Positions 14,548-22,037 of a stretch of 22,037 bases of DNA are shown one piece after another; within the stretch, counting starts at the first letter, position 1; each line of letters starts with the position of its first letter. Below the pieces are notes generated by a model. The model did no database searches. It worked only from the letters and a program-made list of their open reading frames with translations, and was not told the origin of the DNA. A program made the translations under genes and the position numbers. Origin of the DNA: Pseudomonadota bacterium (GTDB lineage: Bacteria > Pseudomonadota > Alphaproteobacteria > Caulobacterales > Caulobacteraceae); NCBI GenBank assembly GCA_023433585.1, contig JAEZCL010000234.1, positions 1-22,037 on the forward strand. The letters run 5' to 3'.

Positions 14548-16671
14548 ATGAACAGACGGCAGATGATCCTCACCAGCGCGGGTGTGCTCGCGGTCACCGC
14601 TTGCGCCACCGCGCCCGCCGCCCAGGACGCGGCCGAGACCGTGCTGACCGGCAACCCGCTGGCGGACCCGTGGCCAGGCCCCTATCAGGGCGTGCCGCCG
14701 TGGGATCAGGTGACGCCGGACCTGCTGCGCGACGCCCTGAACAAGGGTATCGAGCGGATGCGCGCCGAGGTGGCCGCCATCGTCGACAACCCCGAACCCG
14801 CGACCTTCGACAACACCATCCTGGCCATGGAGCGGGGCGGCCAGCACATCCAGCGCGCCGGATCCATCTTCGGCGTCATGATCGGCAACATCGGCTCGGC
14901 CGACTATCAGGCCCTGAACCGCGAGATGTCGCCGATCCTGTCGGCCGCCAGCGACGAGATCACCTTCAACGAAGCGCTGTTCGCCCGCATCCGCGCCGTC
15001 CACGAAGGCGCCGAGGCCGCCGGGCTGAACGCCGAGCAGCGCCGTCTGGTGCGCCGCGAATACGAGGGCCTGGTGCGCAACGGCGCGGCTCTGGACGCCG
15101 CAGGCAAGGCCGAGCTGGGCCGCATCAACCAGGCCCTGTCCAGCGCCTTCACCAACTTCCAGCAGAAGGTGGTGGCCGACGAACAGCTATACACCCACAT
15201 CACCGACGAAGCCGCCATGGCGGGCCTGCCGGACTCCAACAGGTCCGCCGCAGCCGAGGCGGCGTCGAGCCGCGAGCTGAGCGGCTGGGTCATCGCCAAC
15301 ACCCGTTCGGCGGTGGACCCGTTCCTGACCTTCGCCGACGACCGGGCCATGCGCGAGCAGATCTGGCGCAAATTCGTCAATCGCGGCGACAACGGCGACG
15401 CCAACGACTCCAATGCGACCATCGCCGAAATCCTGCGCCTGCGGGCCGAACGCGCGCGCCTGCTGGGCTTTTCGACCCATGCCCACTGGCGGATGCAGGA
15501 CACCATGGCGGGGACGCCCGAGGCGGCCATGGAGCTGATGATGCGGGTGTGGCCTCCGGCCGTGGCGCGCGTCGGTGAGGAGGTGGCCGAGATGGCCGCC
15601 CTGGCCGGTCACGAGATCGAGCCGTGGGATTATCTGTATTACCTGGAGAAGGTCCGCAAGGCGCGCTACGACCTGGATCAGAACGACCTGAAGCCCTATT
15701 TCGAACTGACCTCGATGAAGCGGGGCGCCTTCTACATGGCCGAGCGCCTGTACGGGCTGGTGTTCACGCCGATCCCGGCCGGGACGATCCCGGTGTTCCA
15801 CCCGGATGTGCAGACCTTCGAGGTCACTGACAAGCAGAGCGGCCGCCACATCGGGGTGTTCTATTCGGACGACTTCGCCCGTTCGGGCAAGCGCTCGGGC
15901 GCCTGGATGACCACCTACCGCAGCCACTCGACCATCGACGGCGAGCGCAATGTGCTGGCGTCCAACAACAACAATTTCATCAAGGCGCCGGCGGGCGAGC
16001 CGCTGCTGATCTCGCTGGACGACACCGAGACCCTGTTCCACGAGTTCGGCCACGCCATCCACTATCTGCTGTCGACGGTGAACTACCCCAGCCTGGGCGG
16101 CACGCCGCGTGACTTCGTGGAGTATCCGTCTCAGGTGCACGAGAAGTGGGTGTTGACCCAGCCGATCCTGGACCAGTTCGCCCGCCACCACGAAACCGGC
16201 GAGGCCATGCCTCAGGCGCTGCTGGACAAGATCGAGGCCTCCTCGACCTTCGCGCAGGGCTACCACACGGTCAGCTATCTCTCGTCGGCCCTGGTGGACA
16301 TGGACCTGCACAATCGCGCCGAGCCGGTCACGGACCCCGACGCCTTCGAGCGCGAGAGCCTGGAGCGCATCGGCATGCCGCGCGAGATCGTGATGCGGCA
16401 CCGCCTGCCGCAGTTCAACCACCTGTTCACCTCCGACGCCTATTCGGCCGGATACTACTCATACCTGTGGTCCGAGGTGATGGACGCGGACACCTGGGCC
16501 GCCTTTGTGGAGGCGGGCGATCCGTTCGACCCGGAGACCGCGCGCCGCTTCAAGGAGATCATCCTGGCGCCGGGCAACACCACCGACCGGGCCGAAGCCT
16601 ATCGCCAGTTCCGAGGCCGTGATCCGGACGTGACGGCTCTGCTGCGCACGCGGGGCTTCCCGACGAACTGA
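14548..16671 (+). CDS. M3-family zinc metallopeptidase (peptidyl-dipeptidase Dcp-like), predicted lipoprotein
   Basis: An oligopeptide-degrading metallopeptidase of family M3 (Dcp / oligopeptidase A group), 707 residues. The zinc motif is HEFGH at 498-502 (ETLFHEFGHAIH), with the downstream glutamate ligand in the region FVEYPSQVHEKW (about 525-536) and the substrate-loop motif GYYSYLWSEV near the C-terminus. Unlike cytosolic Dcp, it starts MNRRQMILTSAGVLAVTAC: an RR pair, a hydrophobic stretch and a lipobox (AVTAC, Cys at 19). This predicts a periplasm-facing lipoprotein, possibly exported by Tat. The frame is open from 13642, but ATG 14548 with GGGAG upstream and the signal sequence fix the start. 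A possible promoter (GTGACG-N16-TAATGT, 14452-14479) lies upstream. Confidence 0.93.
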   Translation: MNRRQMILTSAGVLAVTACATAPAAQDAAETVLTGNPLADPWPGPYQGVPPWDQVTPDLLRDALNKGIERMRAEVAAIVDNPEPATFDNTILAMERGGQHIQRAGSIFGVMIGNIGSADYQALNREMSPILSAASDEITFNEALFARIRAVHEGAEAAGLNAEQRRLVRREYEGLVRNGAALDAAGKAELGRINQALSSAFTNFQQKVVADEQLYTHITDEAAMAGLPDSNRSAAAEAASSRELSGWVIANTRSAVDPFLTFADDRAMREQIWRKFVNRGDNGDANDSNATIAEILRLRAERARLLGFSTHAHWRMQDTMAGTPEAAMELMMRVWPPAVARVGEEVAEMAALAGHEIEPWDYLYYLEKVRKARYDLDQNDLKPYFELTSMKRGAFYMAERLYGLVFTPIPAGTIPVFHPDVQTFEVTDKQSGRHIGVFYSDDFARSGKRSGAWMTTYRSHSTIDGERNVLASNNNNFIKAPAGEPLLISLDDTETLFHEFGHAIHYLLSTVNYPSLGGTPRDFVEYPSQVHEKWVLTQPILDQFARHHETGEAMPQALLDKIEASSTFAQGYHTVSYLSSALVDMDLHNRAEPVTDPDAFERESLERIGMPREIVMRHRLPQFNHLFTSDAYSAGYYSYLWSEVMDADTWAAFVEAGDPFDPETARRFKEIILAPGNTTDRAEAYRQFRGRDPDVTALLRTRGFPTN

Positions 16672-16695
16672 CCGCGTTTCCATCGCGGATGAACG

Positions 16696-16727
16696 AGGCC
16701 CGCCGGAGCGATCCGACGGGCCTTTTT
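16696..16727 (+). terminator. Strong intrinsic terminator after the M3 peptidase gene
   Basis: AGGCCCG (16696-16702) pairs with CGGGCCT (16717-16723). After one C-A mismatch, CGGA pairs with TCCG, closing on a GCGA tetraloop of the GNRA type. TTTTT follows at 16723-16727. This is a classic rho-independent terminator. Confidence 0.9.
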
Positions 16728-16756
16728 CCTGTCGCGTGATGGGCCCGGGCGGGACG

Positions 16757-19453
16757 TCAGCCACTGTTCCTCAGCCCTGCCGCCACGCCGTTGATGGTCA
16801 GGAGGATGCCCTCGCGGACCCGGGGGTCGTCATCACCCGCGCGGCGGCGGCGGATCAACTCGATCTGGACGTGGTTCAGGGGCTCCACATAGGGCATGCG
16901 CAGGCGGATCAGGCGGTCCAGCTCGGGCGCGCCGCCCAGGAGCTTCGCATGGCCGGTGATGGCCAGCACTGCGTCCCGGGTCCGGTCGTGCTCGGCCTGG
17001 ATCGCGCCGAACACCCGCATGGCCAGGGCCTTGTCCGGGACCAGCGAGGCGTAGCGTCGGGCGATGGACATGTCCGCCTTGGCCATGACCATCTCCAGGT
17101 TCTGCAGCAGCGTCCTGAAGAAAGGCCATTCCTCGGCCATCGCGCGCAGTTCGCTCATGTCCGCCTCGCGCGCGGCCGAGCCGAAGCCGAACCAGCCGGG
17201 CAGCATGACCCGCGACTGGGACCAGCTGAACACCCACGGAATGGCGCGCAGGTCCTCGATGGCGGTGGAAGTGGAGCGTGAGGCGGGGCGCGAGCCGATC
17301 TTCAGGTCCGCGATCTCGGCGATGGGGGTGGCGGCGCGGAAATAGTCCACGAAACCGGGCGTCTCATAAACCACGGCCCGATAGGCGGCCATGGAGGCGC
17401 GCGACAGGGTCTGCATGACCGCGCCATGCCTTTCACTCAGGCTTTCGTCGGCGGGCGGCCGCAGCGAGGTCAGCAGCACGCCGCAGGTCAGGGCGTCCAG
17501 GTTGCGAGCCGCTACCTCGGGCTCGCCGTATTTGTTGGCGATGACCTCGCCCTGTTCGGTGATGCGGATGCGTCCGGCCACGGTCCCCTGGGGCTGGGCC
17601 GCCACACCGGCGAAGGACGAGCCGCCGCCTCGGCCCACGGCGCCGCCCCGGCCGTGGAACAGCTGAAGCTTCAGGCTCGCGCAGCGGGTGACGTCCAGAA
17701 GCTCGCGCGACGCCTGGTGCAACGCCCAGCCGGACGTGAGGTAGGACCCGTCCTTGTTGGAGTCCGAATAGCCGATCATCACCTCCTGAACGCCGCGCGC
17801 CTGGGCCACCGCGCGGGCGGACGGTTCGGCCAGCAGGCGCTCCAGGGTGGGGCGGGCCGCGTCCAGATCCTCGATGGTCTCGAACAGCGGCGCCGCCATG
17901 ATCGGGCATTCGCCGGGCGCCTCGGGCCGGTAGAGCCCCGCTTCCTTCAGCAGCAGGTACACCTCCAGCATGTCCGAGGCCGAGGTGGTCTTGGACACGA
18001 TATGGGTGCGGATGGCCTCGGGCCCGTAGAGCCGCAGGGCCTCGCCCGCCGCCTGGAGGATGGCGCGCTCCTTCAGGGTCTCGGGCGCATGGTCCGCATA
18101 GGGCGAGAACAGCAGCCGGGGCGAGGCCAGTTCGGCGGCCAGCACCTTGAGCCGCGCCTCCTCGTCCAGCGCCGCATAGTCGGCGCAGACCCCGGCGCTT
18201 TTCAGCAGGTCGCCCACCACCCGCTCGTGCACGTCCGAGTTCTGGCGCAGGTCCACCGTGGCCATGTGGAAGCCGAACACGTCCAGCGCGGCGAGCAGGC
18301 GAGTCAGGGCGTCATCGGCGAAGACCGGGCCGTGATTCTCGACCAGGGATTCGTGCAACACCATGAGGTCGGCGCGGAATTCGGCGGGGCCGCCGTAGGG
18401 CGGAGCCTGGAAGCGGGCCGGCCGGGGCGGCGTCGTTCCGGCCAGGAGCGGGAAGGTCGCCGACAGCCGGGCGTAGATCTGGCTCAGCGCCCGGCGATAG
18501 GGCTCGTCCGCCCGGTGTTCGGAGGTGTCGCCCGATGCGTCGGCCAGGGCCTTCAGCGCCGGGCTGATCCGGACCAGCGATCCGGACAGGCTCAGTTCGC
18601 CGCCCAGCGCGTGGACCGCGTCCATGTAGTGGGTCAGGACCGCCCGCGACTGGCTGCGGAACGCGGCGGTCAGTACGGCGGCGTCGACATTGGGGTTGCC
18701 GTCGCGATCCCCCCCGACCCAGCTGCCGATCCGCACGAACGGGACGAGATCCGGCGCGTCCAGCAACTCGCGCCATGCCAGCAGCCGCTCGGGCGCGACC
18801 TTGAGGAACACCCGCTCCAGGAACGACACCACAGTGTTGATCTCGTCCTGCACCACCAGGCGGCTCTGGCGCACCAGCCGGGTGCCCCACAGAATGACGA
18901 TCTGGCGGCGCAGGTCCCGGTCGCGTCGCTCCAGGTCACAGGCCGGGCCGCTCCTGTCGCAGGCGTCCAGCACGTCGCTGATCCCGGCGATGCGGTCGAT
19001 GACGCTCTTGCGGCGCACCTCGGAGGGGTGGGCGGTCAGCACCGGCGAGATCAGAGCTTCGGACAGCAGCACGCGGACCTCGTCGCGCTCAACCCCCTGG
19101 TCGGTGAGCCGCCTGAGGGCGCCGGACGGCGTGTCGGGGCGCGCGCCCTCTTCGGCCTGGTCCAGGGCGCGGCGCCTGCCGGCGCGGTCCTCGGCGATGT
19201 TGGCCAACAGGGAGAAGGCGGCGAAACCGTCAGCCAGGCCCACCGCCTGGTCCAGGCTGAGATCCTTGAGCAATTCCTCCAGTTCGGCCGCGTCCTTGTC
19301 GGCGTCGCGGTGGTAAGCCACCGACGCCTGGCGCACCGCCTCGATGCGGTCGTAGAGGTCCTTGCCGCCCTCGTCGCGGATCACCTCGCCCAGCATGGCG
19401 CCCAGCAGGCGGATTTCGTCGCGCAGAAGATCGTCGGCGGCGGTGGGCGTCAT
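16757..19453 (-). CDS. ppc: Phosphoenolpyruvate carboxylase
   Basis: A cytosolic anaplerotic enzyme adding bicarbonate to PEP to form oxaloacetate, feeding the TCA cycle that includes acnA. The 898 residues have the catalytic histidine H142 in VLTAHPSE (usually HPTE), the motif GYSDSNKDGSYLTSGW near 561-576, FHGRGGAVGRGGG near 594-606, and a C-terminus ending RNSG, where the family usually ends NTG. The open frame extends 51 codons further upstream, but those residues are unlike the family; ATG 19453 (MTPTAADDLLRDEI) gives normal length. Only a weak ribosome-binding site is visible. Convergent with the M3 peptidase gene. The upstream 392 bp to ffh holds the promoter area and one repeat. Confidence 0.97.
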   Translation of the reverse strand: MTPTAADDLLRDEIRLLGAMLGEVIRDEGGKDLYDRIEAVRQASVAYHRDADKDAAELEELLKDLSLDQAVGLADGFAAFSLLANIAEDRAGRRRALDQAEEGARPDTPSGALRRLTDQGVERDEVRVLLSEALISPVLTAHPSEVRRKSVIDRIAGISDVLDACDRSGPACDLERRDRDLRRQIVILWGTRLVRQSRLVVQDEINTVVSFLERVFLKVAPERLLAWRELLDAPDLVPFVRIGSWVGGDRDGNPNVDAAVLTAAFRSQSRAVLTHYMDAVHALGGELSLSGSLVRISPALKALADASGDTSEHRADEPYRRALSQIYARLSATFPLLAGTTPPRPARFQAPPYGGPAEFRADLMVLHESLVENHGPVFADDALTRLLAALDVFGFHMATVDLRQNSDVHERVVGDLLKSAGVCADYAALDEEARLKVLAAELASPRLLFSPYADHAPETLKERAILQAAGEALRLYGPEAIRTHIVSKTTSASDMLEVYLLLKEAGLYRPEAPGECPIMAAPLFETIEDLDAARPTLERLLAEPSARAVAQARGVQEVMIGYSDSNKDGSYLTSGWALHQASRELLDVTRCASLKLQLFHGRGGAVGRGGGSSFAGVAAQPQGTVAGRIRITEQGEVIANKYGEPEVAARNLDALTCGVLLTSLRPPADESLSERHGAVMQTLSRASMAAYRAVVYETPGFVDYFRAATPIAEIADLKIGSRPASRSTSTAIEDLRAIPWVFSWSQSRVMLPGWFGFGSAAREADMSELRAMAEEWPFFRTLLQNLEMVMAKADMSIARRYASLVPDKALAMRVFGAIQAEHDRTRDAVLAITGHAKLLGGAPELDRLIRLRMPYVEPLNHVQIELIRRRRAGDDDPRVREGILLTINGVAAGLRNSG

Positions 19454-19845
19454 GAGCGGTCCAGAAGGCGTAAGGCGCGGGGAGGCGCACAGTCTGACCC
19501 CAAAGCAACTTGAAAAGCGATAGAACAAGACAGGATTTTGCGCGGCTGAAACGGTTTGTGCGCGCAACGCCGCCGCTGACAGCCTCAAGGCAGCGCGCTT
19601 TCGCATCCAACTTTACTCGACAGCGTCCAACTATTGAGTCATAAGCCGCCGCTTCCGGCGCAAGTGAACCTTCGCGTCTCCACCATCACGACCCCCACCG
19701 GGCGCTCAAGCAGCGAGGCTCCGCGAGCCGAGCGATAGCGCGCCAGGGATGCGGACGAGGATGGCGAGAACCCTCTGCCGACGTGATCGTCGCCAGAGGC
19801 CGTTTCTCCATGGAGCACCAGGTTCGTCGCCCAAAGAGGTTGTGA
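19454..19845. other. Intergenic region between divergent ppc and ffh
   Basis: 392 bp with no convincing gene. It contains: a TCCAACT direct repeat at 19606-19612 and 19626-19632, 20 nt apart; hairpin repeat copy C at 19702-19741; and an imperfect 10-bp dyad (19773-19782 with 19789-19798, one C-C mismatch, 6-nt loop) in the probable ffh leader. The promoters of both genes should lie here, but I could not assign -35/-10 boxes with confidence. Confidence 0.6.
19702..19741 (+). repeat. 40-nt hairpin repeat, copy C
   Basis: Outer stem GCGCT/AGCGC, inner stem GGCTC/GAGCC, loop CGC, CGAG on both strands. The fourth inner base pair is T-A where copy A has G-C, a compensated change. Located about 105 nt before the ffh start. 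Confidence 0.85.
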
Positions 19846-21357
19846 ATGTTCGAGGCTCTGAACGAGCGGCTGACAGGCGTCTTCGACCGGATCACCGGGC
19901 GCGGCGCCCTGTCCGAGAAGGACGTGGCCGAAGCCATGCGCGAAGTGCGCGTGGCCTTGCTGGAGGCCGACGTCGCCCTGCCGGTGGTCAAGGACTTCAT
20001 CGCCTTCGCCACCGAGCGCGCCCAGGGCGAGGAGGTGATCCGCTCGGTCAAGCCGGCGGACCAGGTCATCAAGATCGTCCATGACGGCCTGGTGGAGATG
20101 CTGGGCGGGACCGAGCCGGTTGCGCTGAACCTGAACGCCACGCCGCCGGCGGTGATCCTGATGTCGGGCCTGCAGGGCTCGGGCAAGACCACCACCTCGG
20201 CCAAGCTGGCCCTGAAGCTTCAGAAGTCCGAGCGCAAGAAGGTCATGATGGCCTCGCTGGACACCCGACGCCCGGCCGCGATGGAGCAGCTTGAAACGCT
20301 CGGCAGACAGGCCGAGGTGGCCACCCTGCCCATCGTCAAGGGCCAGTCGGCCGTCGAGATCACCCGCCGTGCGCTGCAGGCGGCCAGGCTCCAGGGCTTC
20401 GACGTCCTGATCCTGGATACCGCCGGCCGCACCACCCTGGACGAGGCCATGATGGCCGAGGCGGCCGAGGTGGCGGCGATCGCCCAGCCGGTCGAGACCA
20501 TCCTGGTGGCCGACAGCCTCACGGGGCAGGATGCGGTGCGCACCGCCAAGGCGTTTCATGAACGCCTGCCCCTGACCGGCCTGATCCTGACCCGCGCCGA
20601 CGGCGACGGGCGCGGCGGGGCCATGCTGTCGATGCGCGCGGTCACCGGCCTGCCGATCAAGTATCTGGGCGCGGGCGAGAAGATCGACGCGCTGGAGGCG
20701 TTCGACGCGACGCGCGTGGCCGGGCGCATTCTGGGCCAGGGCGACATCGTGGCCCTGGTCGAGAAGGCCGCCGAGGAGTTGGATCAGGCCAAGGCCGAGA
20801 AAATGGCCAGGAAGCTGGCCAAGGGCCAGTTCGACCTGGACGACCTGGCCGGCCAGCTGGCCCAGATGAAGCGCATGGGCGGGCTCCAGGGCGTCATGGG
20901 CATGCTGCCGGGCGCCGCCAAGATGAAGGCCCAGATGGCCGACGCGAACATCGACGACCGGATGATTACGCGCCAGGAAGCCATCATCAGCTCCATGACC
21001 AGGGCCGAGCGCAAGAAGCCGGACCTGCTGAACGCCAGCCGCAAGCGCCGCGTGGCCGCAGGGGCGGGCGTGGAGGTCCAGGACATCAACCGGCTGCTGA
21101 AGCAGCACCGCCAGATGGCCGACGCGGTCAAGGCGCTGTCCCGGGGCGGCGGCAAGAACCTGCAGAAGATGGCCGCCATGATGGGCCTGGGAGGCGGCGG
21201 GCCCGACATGGCGCGGCTGAAGACCATGGGCGGCGGCAAGCTGGCGCCGGACCCCGAACAGCTGAAATCCATGCTGCCGGGCCTTGGGGGGCCGGGCGCG
21301 TCCGAACCTCCTCCCGGCGGCCTTCCCGGCCTTCCCGGATTCCCTCCGAAGAAATAA
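19846..21357 (+). CDS. ffh: Signal recognition particle protein Ffh (SRP54)
   Basis: The GTPase and RNA-binding subunit of SRP. It binds signal sequences on nascent chains and docks with FtsY (also in this window). The 503 residues have an N domain with ALLEADVAL (38-46) and a G domain with P-loop GLQGSGKTT (108-116), DTRRPAA, DTAGR near 189 and TRADGDGRGG near 246-255. The methionine-rich M domain (about 300-445: QMKRMGGLQGVMGMLPG, then the RNA-binding segment with SRKRRVAAGAGVEVQDINRLLKQ) follows, and a Gly/Pro/Met-rich tail ends it. AAAGAGG lies 6 nt before the ATG. It is followed 25 nt later by rpsP, the conserved start of the ffh-rpsP-rimM-trmD-rplS operon. Confidence 0.97.
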   Translation: MFEALNERLTGVFDRITGRGALSEKDVAEAMREVRVALLEADVALPVVKDFIAFATERAQGEEVIRSVKPADQVIKIVHDGLVEMLGGTEPVALNLNATPPAVILMSGLQGSGKTTTSAKLALKLQKSERKKVMMASLDTRRPAAMEQLETLGRQAEVATLPIVKGQSAVEITRRALQAARLQGFDVLILDTAGRTTLDEAMMAEAAEVAAIAQPVETILVADSLTGQDAVRTAKAFHERLPLTGLILTRADGDGRGGAMLSMRAVTGLPIKYLGAGEKIDALEAFDATRVAGRILGQGDIVALVEKAAEELDQAKAEKMARKLAKGQFDLDDLAGQLAQMKRMGGLQGVMGMLPGAAKMKAQMADANIDDRMITRQEAIISSMTRAERKKPDLLNASRKRRVAAGAGVEVQDINRLLKQHRQMADAVKALSRGGGKNLQKMAAMMGLGGGGPDMARLKTMGGGKLAPDPEQLKSMLPGLGGPGASEPPPGGLPGLPGFPPKK

Positions 21358-21382
21358 CGACACCTAACGAAAGAGACTGAAA

Positions 21383-21988
21383 ATGCTGAAGATTCGACTG
21401 AGCCGCGCGGGCGCCAAGAAGCGCCCCTACTACCATATCGTGGTGGCGGACTCGCACAGCCCGCGCGACGGCAAGTTCATCGAGCGCGTGGGCAGCTATA
21501 ATCCCATGCTGCCCAAGGACCACCCGGAACCGCGCATCAAGCTGAAGGCCGACCGGATTTCGGAATGGCTCAAGAAGGGCGCTCAGCCCACCGACCGCGT
21601 GGCCCGCTTTCTGAGCCAGGACGAGGCCCTGGCCGGCCAGGTCACGTGGATGCAAGGCAACAATCCGAACAAGGCCCAGCCGGGCAAGAAGGCCCAGGAA
21701 CGCGCCGCCGAGCGCGTCCAGCGCGAAGCCGACCGCGCCGAAGCCGAAGTCGCCGCGAAGGAAGAGGCCAAGGCCGCCGCTGCTGCCGCCAAGGCCGAGG
21801 CTGAAGCCCCCGCGGCCGCGCCGAAGGAAGAAGAAGCCCCGGCTGCTGAAGAACCGGCCGCCGAAGCTCCGGCTGCTGAAGAGGCCCCGGCTGAAGCCGC
21901 CGCCGAGGAAACCCCGGCCGCCGAAGAGGCGACCGCTGAGACCGCTCCCGCCGCCGACGCGGCGACTGAGGAGAAGGCCGAGGGCTGA
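21383..21988 (+). CDS. rpsP: 30S ribosomal protein S16 with long Ala/Glu/Pro-rich C-terminal extension
   Basis: A small-subunit ribosomal protein needed for 30S assembly. Residues 1 to about 85 are the S16 fold (MLKIRLSRAGAKKRPYYHIVVADS, then VGSYNP and RISEWLKKGAQPTDRV). The remaining roughly 115 residues are an extension: first a charged helix-like Lys/Arg/Glu/Ala segment (about 95-145), then low-complexity PAAEE/APAAEE units to the end. Canonical S16 is about 80-90 residues. Extended forms are known in Caulobacterales and relatives, so this is probably lineage-typical rather than an error. Translation starts 25 nt after ffh, with GAAAGAGA as ribosome-binding site. The next expected operon gene, rimM, would lie beyond the window. 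Confidence 0.97.
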   Translation: MLKIRLSRAGAKKRPYYHIVVADSHSPRDGKFIERVGSYNPMLPKDHPEPRIKLKADRISEWLKKGAQPTDRVARFLSQDEALAGQVTWMQGNNPNKAQPGKKAQERAAERVQREADRAEAEVAAKEEAKAAAAAAKAEAEAPAAAPKEEEAPAAEEPAAEAPAAEEAPAEAAAEETPAAEEATAETAPAADAATEEKAEG

Positions 21989-21991
21989 TGA

Positions 21992-22012
21992 CCTTCTCCC
22001 GACGGGAGAAGG
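21992..22012. repeat. Perfect palindromic hairpin just after rpsP
   Basis: CCTTCTCCCG and CGGGAGAAGG are exact complements separated by one A (effectively a 9-bp stem with a 3-nt loop), starting 4 nt after the rpsP stop. The GGGAGAAGG core resembles dispersed intergenic palindromes of alphaproteobacteria rather than an intrinsic terminator, since G-rich sequence and no T-run follows. The element probably continues past the window end. Confidence 0.6.
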
Positions 22013-22037
22013 GGGAACCCGCGCACCGGATCGCGTG

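Overview
The window is a high-GC chromosomal segment from an alphaproteobacterium. It most likely belongs to the Caulobacterales and resembles Brevundimonas or Caulobacter. This rests on gene content and order (aconitase beside a ccmABCDG cytochrome c maturation block, then yciB-ftsY), a mycobacterial-type ahpC/ahpD pair under a divergent oxyR, an S16 protein with a long Ala/Glu tail, and GC-rich dispersed palindromes. The genus is inferred from memory of such genomes, not from a search. Nearly all genes are core or housekeeping. I see no transposase, prophage, CRISPR, rRNA or tRNA gene.

Layout, left to right. (1) 1-161 holds a hairpin and no clear gene. (2) nadE (glutamine-dependent NAD synthetase) is on the minus strand, probably from a TTG start, and is divergent from ftsY-yciB. 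(3) A MarR-like regulator with a histone-H1-like tail follows, ending in a 24-bp-arm inverted repeat that contains its stop codon. (4) On the minus strand lie a small 81-residue protein and a tightly overlapping ccmA-ccmB-ccmC-ccmD-ccmG block for heme handling and apocytochrome reduction. (5) A MITE-like palindromic repeat (R1) separates ccmA from divergent acnA. A longer relative (R2) fills the gap between acnA and convergent oxyR. (6) oxyR is divergent from ahpC. A terminator and four copies of a 40-nt hairpin repeat follow, three of them in tandem at a 49-nt period, then ahpD: a peroxide defence module. (7) murI (minus) is convergent with ahpD and divergent from an M3-family metallopeptidase lipoprotein, which ends in a strong intrinsic terminator. 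(8) ppc (PEP carboxylase) is on the minus strand. (9) ffh and rpsP open the usual ffh-rpsP-rimM-trmD-rplS operon, which is cut by the window end.

Functional links: ftsY and ffh, about 17 kb apart, encode the two GTPases of co-translational membrane targeting. acnA and ppc serve the TCA cycle and its anaplerosis. ccmABCDG supports respiratory c-type cytochromes. oxyR, ahpC and ahpD form a peroxide-responsive unit.

The signals that genes do not explain are mostly repeats. The best is a family of six 40-nt elements whose two stems vary by compensatory base changes around an almost invariant CGAG/CGAG tandem G-A motif. Next is an OxyR that keeps the peroxidatic Cys but has Phe where the second redox Cys normally sits.
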